Shown here piece by piece: positions 36,433 through 47,329 of a stretch of 64,000 nucleotides of DNA. Below the pieces are notes generated by a model. It saw only the letters and a program-made list of their open reading frames with translations. It did not search any database and was not told the DNA's origin. This stretch comes from Cristatella mucedo. Lineage: Eukaryota; Bryozoa; Phylactolaemata; Cristatellidae. Each line of letters begins with the position of its first letter. Position 1 is the stretch's first letter. The stretch spans positions 2,330,001 through 2,394,000 of the forward strand of contig WPIO01000027.1 of assembly GCA_009760855.2 (NCBI GenBank), written 5' to 3'. The position numbers and the translations under genes are program-made.

Positions 36433-38289
36433 TCAAATGACTTGGATATTTGGTCTTAAATTTATTGGAATTGAGCTTGAATTACTAACAGGTGCAGAAT
36501 CTAAACCTGAATAATAATTCCTGGAATTCGTGGAGGAATGACGCAAGTTTCTGAACAATATGTAAAGGCTAACAATGAGCATTGACCTGGATTTGATAAA
36601 GAAAAATAAATCTTAGTTTTTTGTCTTGACGCAACAAATCTTTATGGATTGGAAATGAAACGCAAGTTACAGATGAAGATTTTAAGTTTGCTCTAAAAGG
36701 AATAGTAGAAAATTGGACTGCAGAATCTATATTACGTGTTAGTCATGTTTCTCATAAAGTATTTGTTCTAGAAGTAGACATTGAATGTCCGAAAGAACTT
36801 CTTGATACATTCTCTAACCATCTACTATTGTAATGTGCTCGTAAAGTTACCAAAAATGAATACTATGATTATTCAATTTATGCTTGGTAGAGGGGATGAT
36901 CCATCTAAAATTTAGCTCTTGATCTGTTACAAAAGTAACGCTATGTTACATATTATCTAATTTTTTAATATTATGTAAGGCTACTTTATGTTATTAAGAA
37001 AGTTCATAGAGTATTGCAATTCGCTCGATCAGATTGGCTTGCCAGTTATATTGATAAAAATACTTGCATAAGGAATTCAGCAAGGAATGACTTTAAAAAG
37101 GGTTTATATGGGCTTATAAAACAGTGCATTCTTTGGAACGACTACGGACAATGTTAGAGGAAGAAGGAACATCGAGATTTTCAATAAGAATCAGAAGAAA
37201 ATGAAAGTCCTTTAGAAAAACTTTATAGAAGTATTATATCTCTAAAAATGAAGAACCTTGATGACTGTTGTTTGTGTTGAATTCACAAGAAGTGTAGTTA
37301 CTTTAAACAAACCTATCTATGTTGGATTTGAAGTCTTGGATCTTTGTTCTTTGGATCTTGTATCTTTGGAGTTGTTGATGCAATCATTTTACTGTGGTGA
37401 GATGAATAAATTTTATGGAGACAAAGTTAGATTATCCTACACTGATACTGACTCACTTGTAATGAATGTTGCAATAGAAAATGTGTATGCAGATTTTACA
37501 TTGTTTCCGAAGGCATCTGACTTCAATTCTTATCATGAAGGATCATAGATCTGGAGAGACGAAAAAGCAAAAGAAGTTATCAATGCTAATAAAAGGCTTA
37601 GGTAAGTTAAGAGTGGAATAGATGAGAAGTTTGGAAACGAAATCGTGGATATTATTCAATGCAAGTATTAAGTGAATGTGTTTTCCTGAGACTGAAGGTA
37701 TATTCAACGCCATACGTATAGCAATGAGCAGAAATAAAGTTATAGTAGAAGATTCACATGCAAGAAAATCTAAGGGTGTAACTAGATCAGTAATTAAGAA
37801 AACGTTATTAAATTTTATTATTCAAATTGTCTAAAAACTATAGAGTATTTATGCTGTGAACACTTTTCGAGTACACAGCAGAAATCACAGAATATTTACT
37901 ATTAGACAGGATACAAAACTTTAGAAAGATTTGAAAGTAAAAGATATTGGCTTGACTGTGGCCATCATAGTTATTCTTATGGGCATTACAGAATTAAGGA
38001 AACTGGAGGTCATTGTCACGCCCGCAAATCAGAATAATTTTTATTTAAAAAAAATTGAAGCAGTATAGGAAATGTCTGGTCACGAAATGGTTCGAGAGTC
38101 TGGGCCACGCGAATCTGGTGAACCTCTTTCTGGAGATAAAGAATAAGATGAGTACTCAAGTTCTCCAGATTATATCTCCAGAGAATAAGAAAAAGAAGAT
38201 AAATAAATACGATATGAAAATTAGGAAGGCGAATAAGGTGAGTATGTAGAATTTTAAAATTAAATAAATTTAAAATATGATATTGAAAT

Positions 38290-39180
38290 TGATATGCCCA
38301 GAATTAATTGCGGTGAACAATCTCGGGAAATGTCATTATAAATTCGCCTTCATAAAATGAAAAGAGTTGATCGAAGCATAGTTAAGAATTCTATGGATAA
38401 GTTATTTCCTGATTTCGATAGTTCAAAATTAAGTCTGCTTAATGAAGTCTGTGATATCAGTGAGAGATTAATTGAGTGTAGAGGAAAAATAATTTGCATG
38501 AAGAACTGAAGGAGAAAAGAAAAAGAAATCACCTGTTACCAAAGATAGGTTGCAATCTATTAATTACTATGTCTGCTGATTAATTTGTTTAGATTGTTAC
38601 ATATTATAGACAATTTCGGCAGCAACTACAACAGATATTTCTATCCTAATCAAGCTACTACTTCTACTATTCTTAAATCTTATGTTGATTAGGTCTAGAA
38701 TTACTGCTTATGATGGACAAACACTTGAATCTGATATCTCCATCTTCACTAATTAATCTAATAAGAAATTATATTTTAATGAATGTGATGCTGAGGCATA
38801 AAGATTTATAAATGCTGGAGCTCGGCGTGAAGTTACTGCTTATCATCAAGGAACTGTTAGGACTAAGGTTGATGAACTTCTTGGTACTCCTGAAGAAACC
38901 TCATCTTATACAATCTTATCCTATTTGGATTGCTAATCAAGTTCCTACTATTTCTTCTCTCATTTCAGGTGTTTCTGTAGTTAAGCCTGATATATCAAGA
39001 ATTGTTAAGGATGAGTGCTATGCAATCCTGTCAGACATAACGGATGAAACAAGTGCTAGACAAAAGGCTGCCATGGCTGCTGCATCTGCTGTCACTCCTT
39101 CAGCTGCTGCTGCTGCTACAAATCCTCCTGCTGATGCTCCAGCTGCTTGCTGTAACTGTTCCAGTTGATACAGTTCCACA
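38290..39180 (+). pseudogene. Unknown Polinton gene remnant(s)
   Basis: Plus-strand frames with a few stops run from about 38290 to a stop near 39167. The first part is Lys/Asp/Ser-rich (38290-38510). The second (38690-39167) reads through a segment with ITAYDGQTLESD and, after one or two frame changes, ends in an Ala/Pro-rich tail with a Cys pair (SSAC-type, 39030-39167). I do not recognise the family. The position just after polB and the Ala/Pro-rich end suggest a structural or DNA-binding protein, but that is a guess. Confidence 0.45.
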
Positions 39181-39189
39181 ATAAAAATA

Positions 39190-39535
39190 TGCATATTATA
39201 AAATGAACCTCCCCCGATTACTAATGAGACAAGATATAGAGATGGCCTTACAGACGTTATCGTACAACCAAATAGTAATTTAAAATCTGCTCACTTCAAA
39301 TAGGTCGCATTCAGGATATTGGTAATTCTTTGATTGAATCGTTTGGAATATTTAATTGAGTATAAATGTCTTAGAAGGAATCCAAATAATTCGTACATGT
39401 CAAATCTGTATACTAAAATCCGAGATGGCAGTAGATTTGCCGAAGTATTAGCGGATCTAAAAATTAATGTAGTACATGAAATAAGGTCTACAGCTTATCT
39501 GAAGAAAGTTAAAAGAAAACTAGTGGCATGAAGTC
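39190..39535 (+). pseudogene. Small unknown Polinton gene
   Basis: The clean frame 39334-39531 (65 codons, Arg/Lys/Tyr-rich) and the related upstream frame from about 39200 look like one small basic protein with a frameshift near 39320. No family is recognised. Compact basic proteins are common in this group, but I cannot assign one. Confidence 0.4.
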
Positions 39536-39539
39536 TAGT

Positions 39540-40740
39540 GCAGTTTGCAATAGCTTTTATTCTTTAAAATTCTTTCTTTCTAAAGAGTTTATTCGAGAGA
39601 ATCTTGATTCTAGAGTTTAATTTGAGTAATTTTTAATTTTATTGAGTTCTTCTGCTTCAGTCTTAATCACCTCATTCACATCAATTTCACTCGTTGCTAT
39701 TTGTAATCTGTGTGCTAACTCTATAAATAATTTCACCAAGCACATGTGTACGAGATACTTCAACTTTAAAAATATCCATTATACTTAAAAATCAATAATC
39801 TCCATTGAAATTTTATCGGATTTGAGAGTCCAAATCCTCCAATTATTCCTATTTCTACGAAAATGCAGAGTTAAAAATTCAGGTCCCTAATCTAACTTTT
39901 CATAGTTAATTGTGACTTAAATAAATCTTTTAACTATGAAATCATTTAATCCTTGAGTAATAGGAACTGACTCGGTAATATTAAAGTTTGTAATTGACTG
40001 AATTAGTAATAGCATGCTATTTATTATCTATTCCATGAAAGTTCAGTGAAATAAAGTTTTAGCAGATAAATCTTGCAGATAATAAACGATGATAGTAGTT
40101 CCAAGTTATTAATTTTTTATTCACTATACAAACTTTATTATTCAATCTTATTGTTTCAAAATATACATTGTTAACAATTATTTGAAAGTAATTAGATTTA
40201 TTAGTTCTATTTTTAATGCAATAATATGATTTATTATCAATATTATTTCATACATCTAAAAGAAATGTATCAATATCTGTTATTTTCATTATAAGCTTAG
40301 AGTAAGTTAACGATGATACTCCAAAATCTGATGATCTAGATAAGCCATCGGTGCTATCTATTCCAACATTAATAGCTTATTGCATTCTTAGTCGACCATC
40401 AGCTCTCGGTTCTCTTTTGCATATAAATGATGTGCATAGACCCTCAAGATTAAAACATCCACTTGGCGTTGATGAGTGAAGATTATTTACATTTAATTCT
40501 CCTTCTTTTAAAATAGGTTTCTTACTTCAGAACCTCCATTAGATACCAGAGTGCCTAAGTAAGAGTTAATTGTAGCATCATGGCCTTGAATAGGATTCCA
40601 GAGGTTTATATCTCTTTTATAAATTAGCTTATATATTTCCCCTAATTCCAAGATCAGAATCTTTTCTAAGGTATTTGTTATCACCAAAAGTCTTACTAAC
40701 AGACTCTAAAGAGTCAGGTGGCTGTTCTAGTGGAATCTCA
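39540..40740 (-). pseudogene. Unknown reverse-strand Polinton gene
   Basis: On the minus strand from about 40740 the reading frame is open except for scattered stops and two frameshifts (near 40630 and 40510). It is recognisable down to about 39660, some 350 codons. Plus-strand translation here is poor, which supports reverse orientation. The protein is Asn/Ile/Ser-rich with many short beta-like hydrophobic blocks, for example GHDATINSYLGTLVSNGG near 40590, which would suit a capsid or adhesion protein. I do not recognise the family. The GC-rich segment at 40741 cuts off its 5' end. Confidence 0.5.
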
Positions 40741-40935
40741 CGAAGACACAGAATGGACGTGAGGGGTGAACGAGACTCCATCTTTATTCCCTCAACCAGT
40801 ACACAAACGAGCTGGCTGACTCACCGCAGATGGGGGGAGTGCATCTGTGGCGGGCCACATCCTTACATCAAAGGCCGAATGCTGCACAGAGTCAATTGCC
40901 CAACCACCTGCTGCAGGTTGGGCATACATTAGTGG
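40741..40935. other. GC-rich foreign segment inside the Polinton
   Basis: About 195 bases (cacagaatggacgtgaggg to gcaggttgggcatacatta) are far GC-richer than the flanks and interrupt the 5' end of the reverse-strand gene. No terminal inverted repeat is obvious. tagtgg occurs on both sides (40716 and 40931 region), but this is too short to call a target duplication. Probably a small mobile-element fragment. Confidence 0.45.
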
Positions 40936-41300
40936 CCGGTGCTGCCGAACTAATTACAATATCAGAAGCAGCACGCTCACACAACACTGTTGGTACAGCA
41001 ATTAGTTTTGCAGTAACTGTAGCTGGCTTCATAAAACAGGTTTTCGATATCCCAATGTATATTGCTAAAGCTCCTCCAATGAGAACTCTTGAAGAGCGAC
41101 TGAGTGCATTAGTTCAAAGTTCAAAACTGCAAAGTTCTAGACTTCATGATGCTATTTCAGATTTAAGGATGATGTTAGAATTTCTTAAACGTGACTTTAA
41201 TAAGTAAAAATGTAGATATATCTTAAGCTAGTAATAGATTGGATTATATTAATAAAGAAATTAACATGATTGCAAAATCTGGAGTTCATTTTTCGCCTGA
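40936..41300 (+). pseudogene. Unknown Polinton gene, 5' part
   Basis: A frame from before 40936 to 41207 encodes an Ala/Val/Ile-rich segment (a possible amphipathic or membrane helix near 41005-41040) followed by a heptad-like helical region ending LKRDFNK. After the stop at 41207 the frame stays partly readable to the LINE insertion at about 41310 and seems to continue at 42120. The small hydrophobic plus coiled-coil layout resembles minor virion proteins in general. No specific family is recognised. Confidence 0.4.
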
Positions 41301-41309
41301 GCTGAAGGC

Positions 41310-42125
41310 GCGTATAAAAGCTAGCTGTAAAAGCAGTCTTCTGAAGCTTCGTTCAGAAGACTGCTTCTACAGCTAGCCATCATGTCCGATCCCTATCCAA
41401 GATTAGGAGCTGTCTTCCACGGTGGCTTGCGAATAATTTAACTAGCTCCTTAGTTCTGTCTCGGCTTGATTATTGTGATTCCCTTTTGGCTGGGCTACCG
41501 AAGAAAACAACGAGGCCACAACAGCTGGCTATGAATATGGCTGCAAGGCTAGTCTTCAAGTCCCAGATGTTTTAGTACATGTCTCCTTTGCTAAAAGAGC
41601 TAGGGTGGATGCCGGTTGATCAACAAATACAGAGCCAAGTTCTTACGCTGACCCACAAGACCCGCCACGGCTTGGCTCCTCCATACCTAGCTGAACTGCT
41701 GCACCAGTTTCAACCTCCTCGTGCCCGCAGGTCCTGCATAGACAATAAATTAGCTGTTCCATTCCTCCGCTTAAAGACAGTTGACGACAGAAGCTTTAGC
41801 TCTGCAGGTCCTAGACTGTGGAACTCGCTTTCACAATTCTTACGCAGCGACAACTACTCTCATGCTGCCGACAATGGCACATCCTTTTCAGCGGTCCTGA
41901 ACTGCTACTTCCATGCTACTCACTTCCTCAACTGCTCTCCTGACTCTGCTATGCTCCCCACTTTCTTTTTGTTGCGTGAAATGAAGTCTGTTGGCTACCG
42001 AATGCGTACCGAAAGCCACTTAAGCTGTGAGTGTGCTATGCAAAACTCTTCTGCGTAACACCCACTTAATCTGTATGGCTTTGTGGAGTTACAGACGGAG
42101 ACACATTGTGTTACAGTTAAAAGCT
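41310..42125 (+). mobile_element. LINE family 1, 3' fragment with fold-back 5' junction
   Basis: Closely related to 29280-30030: same block order (DYVSPLLKEL-, RPRLWNSL- and CSPDSAML-type) and same end (agttacagacggagacacattgtgttaca). It begins with a 26-bp inverted repeat (41320-41345 against 41352-41377) that duplicates the LINE's own sequence in reverse, a typical product of twin priming. It interrupts the Polinton gene. A 159-codon frame (41579-42058) remains open. Confidence 0.9.
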
Positions 42126-42845
42126 GTAGAGTGCTCAAAGGTTGATTCAAAGACTTGTGACTAAAAAGCAGAATCTGCAATGCTATTAGCAAATTTATAC
42201 GCAGAAGGAAAAACAGGAGATGAGATATACATGTTGAAAACTAAGGGATGAATTGAAAAAGATGCTAATTACATAGCAGAATGACTTATGTACCCGTGAG
42301 TCTTGGATTAGTGATTTCCATCAGAAACTAATAGTTTACAATAAACTAATCCTGTTTTACTAAGATTAACTTAAGAAAATATAACAGATGAAATTTGAAT
42401 ACTAGTTACTCATAGACAGATAATTCAGATATACAAAGCATTACAAAAAGGACTCATTCTTAAATTTAGCGAGACGCAGTTAAAAGCTCAAAAGGTATCG
42501 GCGTTTCTAAAAAAAATTCCTACTAAGTCATTTGGTAAAAGAATACTCCACGTGGAGTTAACTGATCAAAATCCTGATGAGAATGCTCTTGACGGAAGTT
42601 TTAATAACACTTGACGAGCAAGTTTGATCTATTCTTATACCAAGTTTCGTCAGAGATTAGATGAAGTTTATTCATGTGTAAATGATCTGGACAGAGCTTC
42701 ACTTGAACATGATTATATTTATGGAGAAACTTCAACTGAACCTGAACCTAAGAAAGCTGAACTAAGAAAACTTGGTGACTAAGTACTAGCTGAAGTGACT
42801 GCTAGAGTAGCATTGATACAAGACAACCTGAATACGTTAGTAATC
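42126..42845 (+). pseudogene. Unknown Polinton gene, 3' part after LINE
   Basis: The frame continues after the LINE with in-frame stops. Legible blocks include SAMLLANLYAEGKTGDEIYM (about 42180-42235) and a Lys/Glu/Asp-rich segment with LKAQKVSAFLKKI (42480-42520) and EPEPKKAELRKLGD (42735-42780). It looks helical and charged. No family is recognised. It is cut at about 42850 by the hAT fragment. Confidence 0.4.
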
Positions 42846-42849
42846 ATGT

Positions 42850-43223
42850 TCGATCGCAACTGGCAAGCGATAGCAAGCTGAAGATAATCCTGTCTTATCT
42901 GAGAGCATCAACGGGGCAAGATCAGCTCTCTGCTTTGGTCTTGTTAAGCATAGAGAAAGAAACACTAGAAAATATTGACTTTCAAACTGTATTAGACCAG
43001 TTTCCCATTTATTTTCAAGGCCTAGAAAATTCACCTAAGTTAAGCTGTGATAGCTACCTTGTACCTGTACAACAGTTATACAACTTTTTCGATTTGAAAT
43101 GTCTGTTAGTGTGTGTTTTTGCATTCCATCTGTGGTGGAGCTATTTTGCAGCCATTTTTGACAATGGAAGGGGCACCACTTGCAGCTTTGTCCCCTGGCG
43201 CCGAAAGGTCCCGCTACGCCTCT
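42850..43223 (+). mobile_element. hAT (ZMYM/DUF4371-type) transposase C-terminus and right end
   Basis: The frame 42870-43030 encodes a typical hAT dimerisation-region motif (YLRASTGQDQLSALVLLSIEKE, shown here only in part as TGQDQLSALVLLSIEKE), known from hAT/ZMYM-like transposases. The following AT-rich UTR runs into gggcaccacttgcagctttg, tcccctggcgccgaaagg and tcccgctacgcctctg, matching the right terminus of such elements (cagaggcgtagc read in reverse). The left end and most of the transposase are absent, so the 8-bp target duplication cannot be shown. Confidence 0.7.
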
Positions 43224-43440
43224 GCTTTTTCTAAAAGGGCCAAGTAGATCGGGAAAGTCTCAGTTAATAATGAATTGGGTTGTGATCTGTGTGATGCTGA
43301 GTTGTGGTACTTTTACTACGGTTGCTTTTAGTCTTGACCAAAGGTTATATCGTGGAATTTCAATGCTGCTGACATCGAATACATTAGAGGTGCGTATGTT
43401 GGAGGTATTGATAAAAAATGTTTAGAGATTGAGTAAATTT
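43224..43440 (+). pseudogene. Possible packaging ATPase P-loop
   Basis: Immediately after the hAT end, one frame reads LFLKGPSRSGKSQLI, a textbook Walker A motif (GxxxxGKS) of the kind in FtsK/HerA-type DNA-packaging ATPases of Polintons and adintoviruses. A Walker B motif is not evident, and another frame of the same segment also reads well for about 60 codons, so the frame choice is uncertain. It would power genome packaging into capsids if the assignment is right. Confidence 0.4.
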
Positions 43441-44790
43441 TAGCACGCGAAATAGGTTTAGCTATTGAGTAATTGACTTAACCAAGACCGAATTGAAAGG
43501 ATGCTTTTGGACTGTAGATTCTTCTGGGAAACAGATAATAACAATGCTTAATGAAAAAGACATTATTTCATAGATGTTAAACGGAACTATTCACTTCAAA
43601 AAACGTGCCTACTGTGGTAGTGTACAAGAAGCATTATATTACAAGAGAAAAATTCAAAATTTTCATGATCTACCGGATGAAACAGATCTTCAGAATGATC
43701 TGGAGACACGGAGACTTGAAGCAGAGATAGCCTCGTAATATAGTGCAGAAGCTCATGGATCAAAGAGCATTAGAAAAATCAACCGATTAATCAGGTACTA
43801 TTAATATAGATAAGCTTAGAAAAGTAAGAGCTAGCTGCTGCATAGGAAACTAAGAAATTCATTTAAGGCCTTCAAGCATTAAAGCAACCACCGAATATAT
43901 AATTAAATTTGAGGTAGAGCTGCAAAAGCAAGTGAATTGGAAAAATGTAAAAAAGCATTTAGAATAGCTAATGCTGCTAAGAAAAGTGCTCCAAATATCG
44001 AGACAGTGGTAGAGCTATTGATACTTTTCAGAAAGACGTAGCTGATCAATTAGGAATCTATCCAACTACAGGAATTCTTAAATTAGTTAAAGAGCTGAAC
44101 TAGAGGAAACTAGTGAATCTAGTAACGTTAAAAGAGCTCTGCTATGAATTATTTCTGTAAAGAGAGAAGAAAGATTAACTAAAGGAATTAAATTCTTGAT
44201 AACCAAAGTGAATAAAGAAAGCAAAGCTAGGAGAGTCCATCAGAAAGAAAAAAAGGTTCTAGCTTGCATAAATAATGTTTCTAAGAGTGGTTCCGGAGCG
44301 AACATTATTCCAATGATTATAAAAAGTGAATCATAAGTAAAAGACAAATTAGAATTATGGATTATAGAAATTGCTGCTAGTAATGCTAGAGGAATAAATT
44401 AAACTAGTTCTTTACTTGATTATGTTATATAGTTAAGAAATGCCCCAAAGAGTTATGTAGCTAAAAAAAATAAAATCTTATTTGATTTAAGTAAATAGAT
44501 GAATGATTTAATTAAAACTGTTCAAGAAAATTTTAGAGAGATGTATAAGCAATAAAGAGATCCAGTCAATCTGGTAAAAGAGGATACATGTTTAACATTA
44601 GTGAAGCATTAGTCCTATTAGAATAAGAATAAATGAACCAATAATTTTAAAAAGTATTAAATTTAAGATTGAGTTTAAGAAATTGGCAAGATTTAACTCA
44701 ATAAAAACGTTACTACTTCAAATAGACATAATAGATTTTTATTCATTTTTTCATTCATTTACATTCATAAGACATTTGTATATAGAGTAG
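43440..44790 (+). pseudogene. Unknown Polinton genes, Lys/Glu-rich
   Basis: At 43480-43780 a frame reads through a Trp-x-Val-Asp-Ser-Ser-Gly block, a Cys/Ser/Val segment and an Asp/Glu/Arg-rich helical end, with few stops. At 44150-44620 a second, charged frame (KLELWIIEIAASNARG, about 44348) continues with stops at roughly 20-codon spacing. Neither is a family I recognise. The high stop density suggests greater age or weaker constraint than polB. Confidence 0.35.
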
Positions 44791-45310
44791 CAGGTTGATC
44801 TGAGCATACAGTAACACCAAGATTTGGAATATATTCTAGTGTGTCAGATGATTTTAATTTAGGAATTGTAGATAAAATAAATAACTCTAGTACAAGCAGG
44901 AGCAAATGCGTATACATTTGAGATTGGTATAGATACTGCTACATCAAACACATAGATTAAGATGCCAGTTGGATGGACGTCCTTAGCTGGTAGATCAACG
45001 GCTGCAGTGCTGTTAGGTTTTACTACATATGCTGATACAACTGACTTTAACGTTGCTTTAGTGTATCTGATATTTCCAATATATTAAATCGTTCGTTAAA
45101 AGGGAAACTTGTATCAGACAATAACAACTCAGTCACTAGTTATAAGAAGCTTTGGTTATAACATCTGCCCTTGGGAATTAATGGTTTATGAACCAACCAC
45201 AGTTGAGTATTATGACTTAGCTGGAGAAACAGCTTCGGACATAGTTGTTACTGTTACTAATCAAGATCTTAAGCTATTAGACTTTTGAGGTCAAAATCTT
45301 ACAACCGTAA
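44790..45310 (+). pseudogene. Penton-like minor capsid protein 1
   Basis: The frame ends in a beta-rich block with VVTVTNQDLKLLDF and then a conserved-looking tail; one stop breaks that last motif. Upstream are the SLAGRSTAAVLLGF block (about 44975) and a VYEPTTVEYYDL block (45185). This order (LLGF block, VY-P-x-Tyr block, then T-x-Q-x-x-L-D-F) is what I know from the penton-type minor capsid genes of Polintons and adintoviruses. The protein would form the vertices of the icosahedral shell. Stops and frameshifts near 44880 and 45085 show decay. The assignment rests on family memory, not a search. Confidence 0.6.
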
Positions 45311-45399
45311 TAGAGATTGTAGAAATATAATTATAAGAGATGTCAATAAAAAGTAATCGGGACCACCAATAGTCAACGAAAACATTATTTCCTCCAATA

Positions 45400-46150
45400 A
45401 TCCTTAAAGAAAGATGATGTAATAAATTTGGACTACGTCGGATAGAATTTATGTATACGAATGAAGTTGCTTCTAATGTAACAGCAGGTATAAATGATAT
45501 GCTTTGGTATAAAAAATTAATCACAGACTCCAATGCTGTGGCTTTGGTACTACCTTTAGCTGGCGGTTGTTTTGTAAATCTAGATTATTTCATTATGATC
45601 GTACTGCAAGAAATGATCTATTTTGAATTAAATTTATTGTAGATACAGATCATTAAGTAATAACGCAAGTAGTTGGTGACTATGATAGCGATGCTTCAGG
45701 TGTTGCAGAAAGTACAGGTGATACACTAGGATTCAATTCGAACATAGATCATTTGATCCTACGTAGGAGAAACTCCTTATGAAAGAATAGAAAAAGCTAT
45801 GTACTTCTCTGGAACATATACAGCTTAGAAGAAAAAGGTGCTACCAGACAATAAAGATGTAAGCAGAATTACAGTTAAGTGTGGCTTAGTTAACTCTGAT
45901 ATGAATTACGTAGAAGACACAAATGGATTTCTCACTCCATGTAACTCATTAGATTTATTTGATTTTGGAGATGTAAACCCGGGAGAAACGATTGATCTAC
46001 ATATACCAAATATATTGATTTTTAACAACTAGAGGAGACATGGATGCAATTGAATCAGTTAGTTTTAGCTTAACAGATCAAATGGAAATCCTGTAAATTT
46101 TGTTTCAGACGTAATAACTACTATCAAAATTTCCAGATAATATTTAGATA
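45400..46150 (+). pseudogene. Penton-like minor capsid protein 2 (tandem relative)
   Basis: Reads LPDNKDVSRITVKCGLVNSD (about 45838-45897) and DLFDFGDVNPGETIDL (45950-45998). After a frameshift near 46030 it has a second SFSLTDQ-type block with a PVNFVSD segment (46055-46110), the same terminal signature as the gene directly upstream. I infer a tandem pair of related beta-sandwich capsid genes. It has several stops, and the first 150 bases are poorly readable. Confidence 0.5.
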
Positions 46151-46500
46151 GGAAGCTACGCCCTAATAGGACATCATAAGAAAACTAGTAGAAAATATGG
46201 ATCGGGTGTAATTGATAAGTTTATAAATGGAGTAGGAAAAGTTGCAGCTTAAATTGCTGGAGCAAGTAGTATAGGTTTTAACATTGCAAACAAGAGAGTT
46301 GAGATTCAGCAGCAAAGAAAACTTACTAAACTACAAACTAAAAGAGAAAAAATTGACCAAGAATACATAACAAAGAAAAGAGAACTAGATGACAAAGCAG
46401 AAGAGGAGAGATGAAAGAAAGATGAAGAATATGAACAAAGTGAAAAAGAGAAAGATGAAGAATATGCCTGCAAGATAAAATAATTGAACTAACTGACTAA
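46150..46500 (+). pseudogene. Coiled-coil protein of the Polinton
   Basis: The frame from about 46150 reads an Ile/Gly/Ser-rich short amphipathic or membrane-active stretch (VIDKFINGVGKVAA) and then a strongly charged Lys/Arg/Glu helix (IDQEYITKKRELDDKAEEER) predicted to be a coiled coil. Stops are few until 46415. The short hydrophobic segment plus long charged coil resembles minor virion proteins that act at membranes. That role is inference only. Confidence 0.45.
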
Positions 46501-46619
46501 AAAAAGATGTGATTAATAAACTAAAAAGCAAAAAAATTTTAAAGAAAGTAAAATACGGAAGTACACGGCGACACCGTAGACTATTATAAAGCATTAAAAG
46601 AGAATGATAGAAAAGCCTT

Positions 46620-47090
46620 TACAAATATAGAGAGATAAATGATCAAAAGAAAAGATAAATAAAAGATTATATAATAATAACATATAATAATTATAGGTAA
46701 AATATAAATCTATAGCTAATATACCAATACCTTATGAATATGGAGAAAAAAAATAGACAAATGGGAGCAGGATTATATATTTAAAAAAAATAATTTCCCT
46801 TTTTATATAGAAGAAACGGCAAGATCTTCAATTGATACTATTTTGGAGCTAAACAATACTCAGCTACCAAGATATCCAATAAGAAATTATCAATATTAAT
46901 CATTTTTCAAAATTAATTGGAATGAGCTTAAAAGTATTGCAACAAGAAAATAACTTTTACAGTAGCTGGAGAACAAAGCCTATGTACTATCTCAGATTCC
47001 TGTCTACTTCTAGAAGATCGGATTCAAGCACAGGCTGCAGCTAATAGGCAGCATGTGCAGCACCACAAAGAAATATATTAGTTAACGGTT
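46620..47090 (+). other. Degraded AT-rich Polinton sequence
   Basis: Poorly readable, with many stops in all frames. One legible stretch (EETARSSIDTILELNNTQLPRYP) runs at 46810-46880. No family is recognised. Confidence 0.4.
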
Positions 47091-47094
47091 GGTT

Positions 47095-47317
47095 AACGAT
47101 GCTAGTGCTTGGGTGTTTAATGCAATGATAGCACCTATTTATTACAACATTTGGTGGGTCTTTGTGATTCGTCTTTCGTGTGCATGTACCTGCTTATAAT
47201 GTGCTTGCTGCTTTCGGATGTTACCACAAATCATTTGGTAAGGCTTCCTATAAGTTCCTGAAAAGTGACTCCGTTCTCTGTGGGAGCTTGACAAATATAT
47301 TATTATTATCATTAAAG
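47095..47317 (+). mobile_element. LINE 3' UTR insertion in the Polinton
   Basis: Matches the 18.2-18.48 kb LINE end (gtgggtctttgtgattcgtc, ttctctgtgggagcttgac, (ATT)n). The flanks are AT-rich Polinton sequence. It is an independent late insertion, truncated to about 220 bases. Confidence 0.75.
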
Positions 47318-47329
47318 TATGACTAGGTT

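Larger units (their letters stand above)
34050..38040 (+). pseudogene. polB: Protein-primed family B DNA polymerase remnant
   Basis: Replicative polymerase of Polintons and related viruses; it would copy the linear genome from a protein primer. Visible in order: an N-terminal domain with an asparagine-aspartate-cysteine block near 34760, a zinc-knuckle-like Cys-x2-Cys (about 35150), exonuclease I YADLE (about 35298), a CWIC..C region (35610-35690), an exonuclease II region (35727-35765) broken by stops, the SSLDKL block (35875), a DxxSLYP-type DATNLYG (36628), the B-region block starting NSAFFG (about 37120) and catalytic YTDTDSLV (about 37438). A GHY-type C-terminal block lies near 37980. 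The gene has stops of all three kinds and several frameshifts, especially in the last 400 bases, and a SINE-containing insertion at 36.2-36.44 kb. It is a dead copy. Family assignment is strong. Confidence 0.93.
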
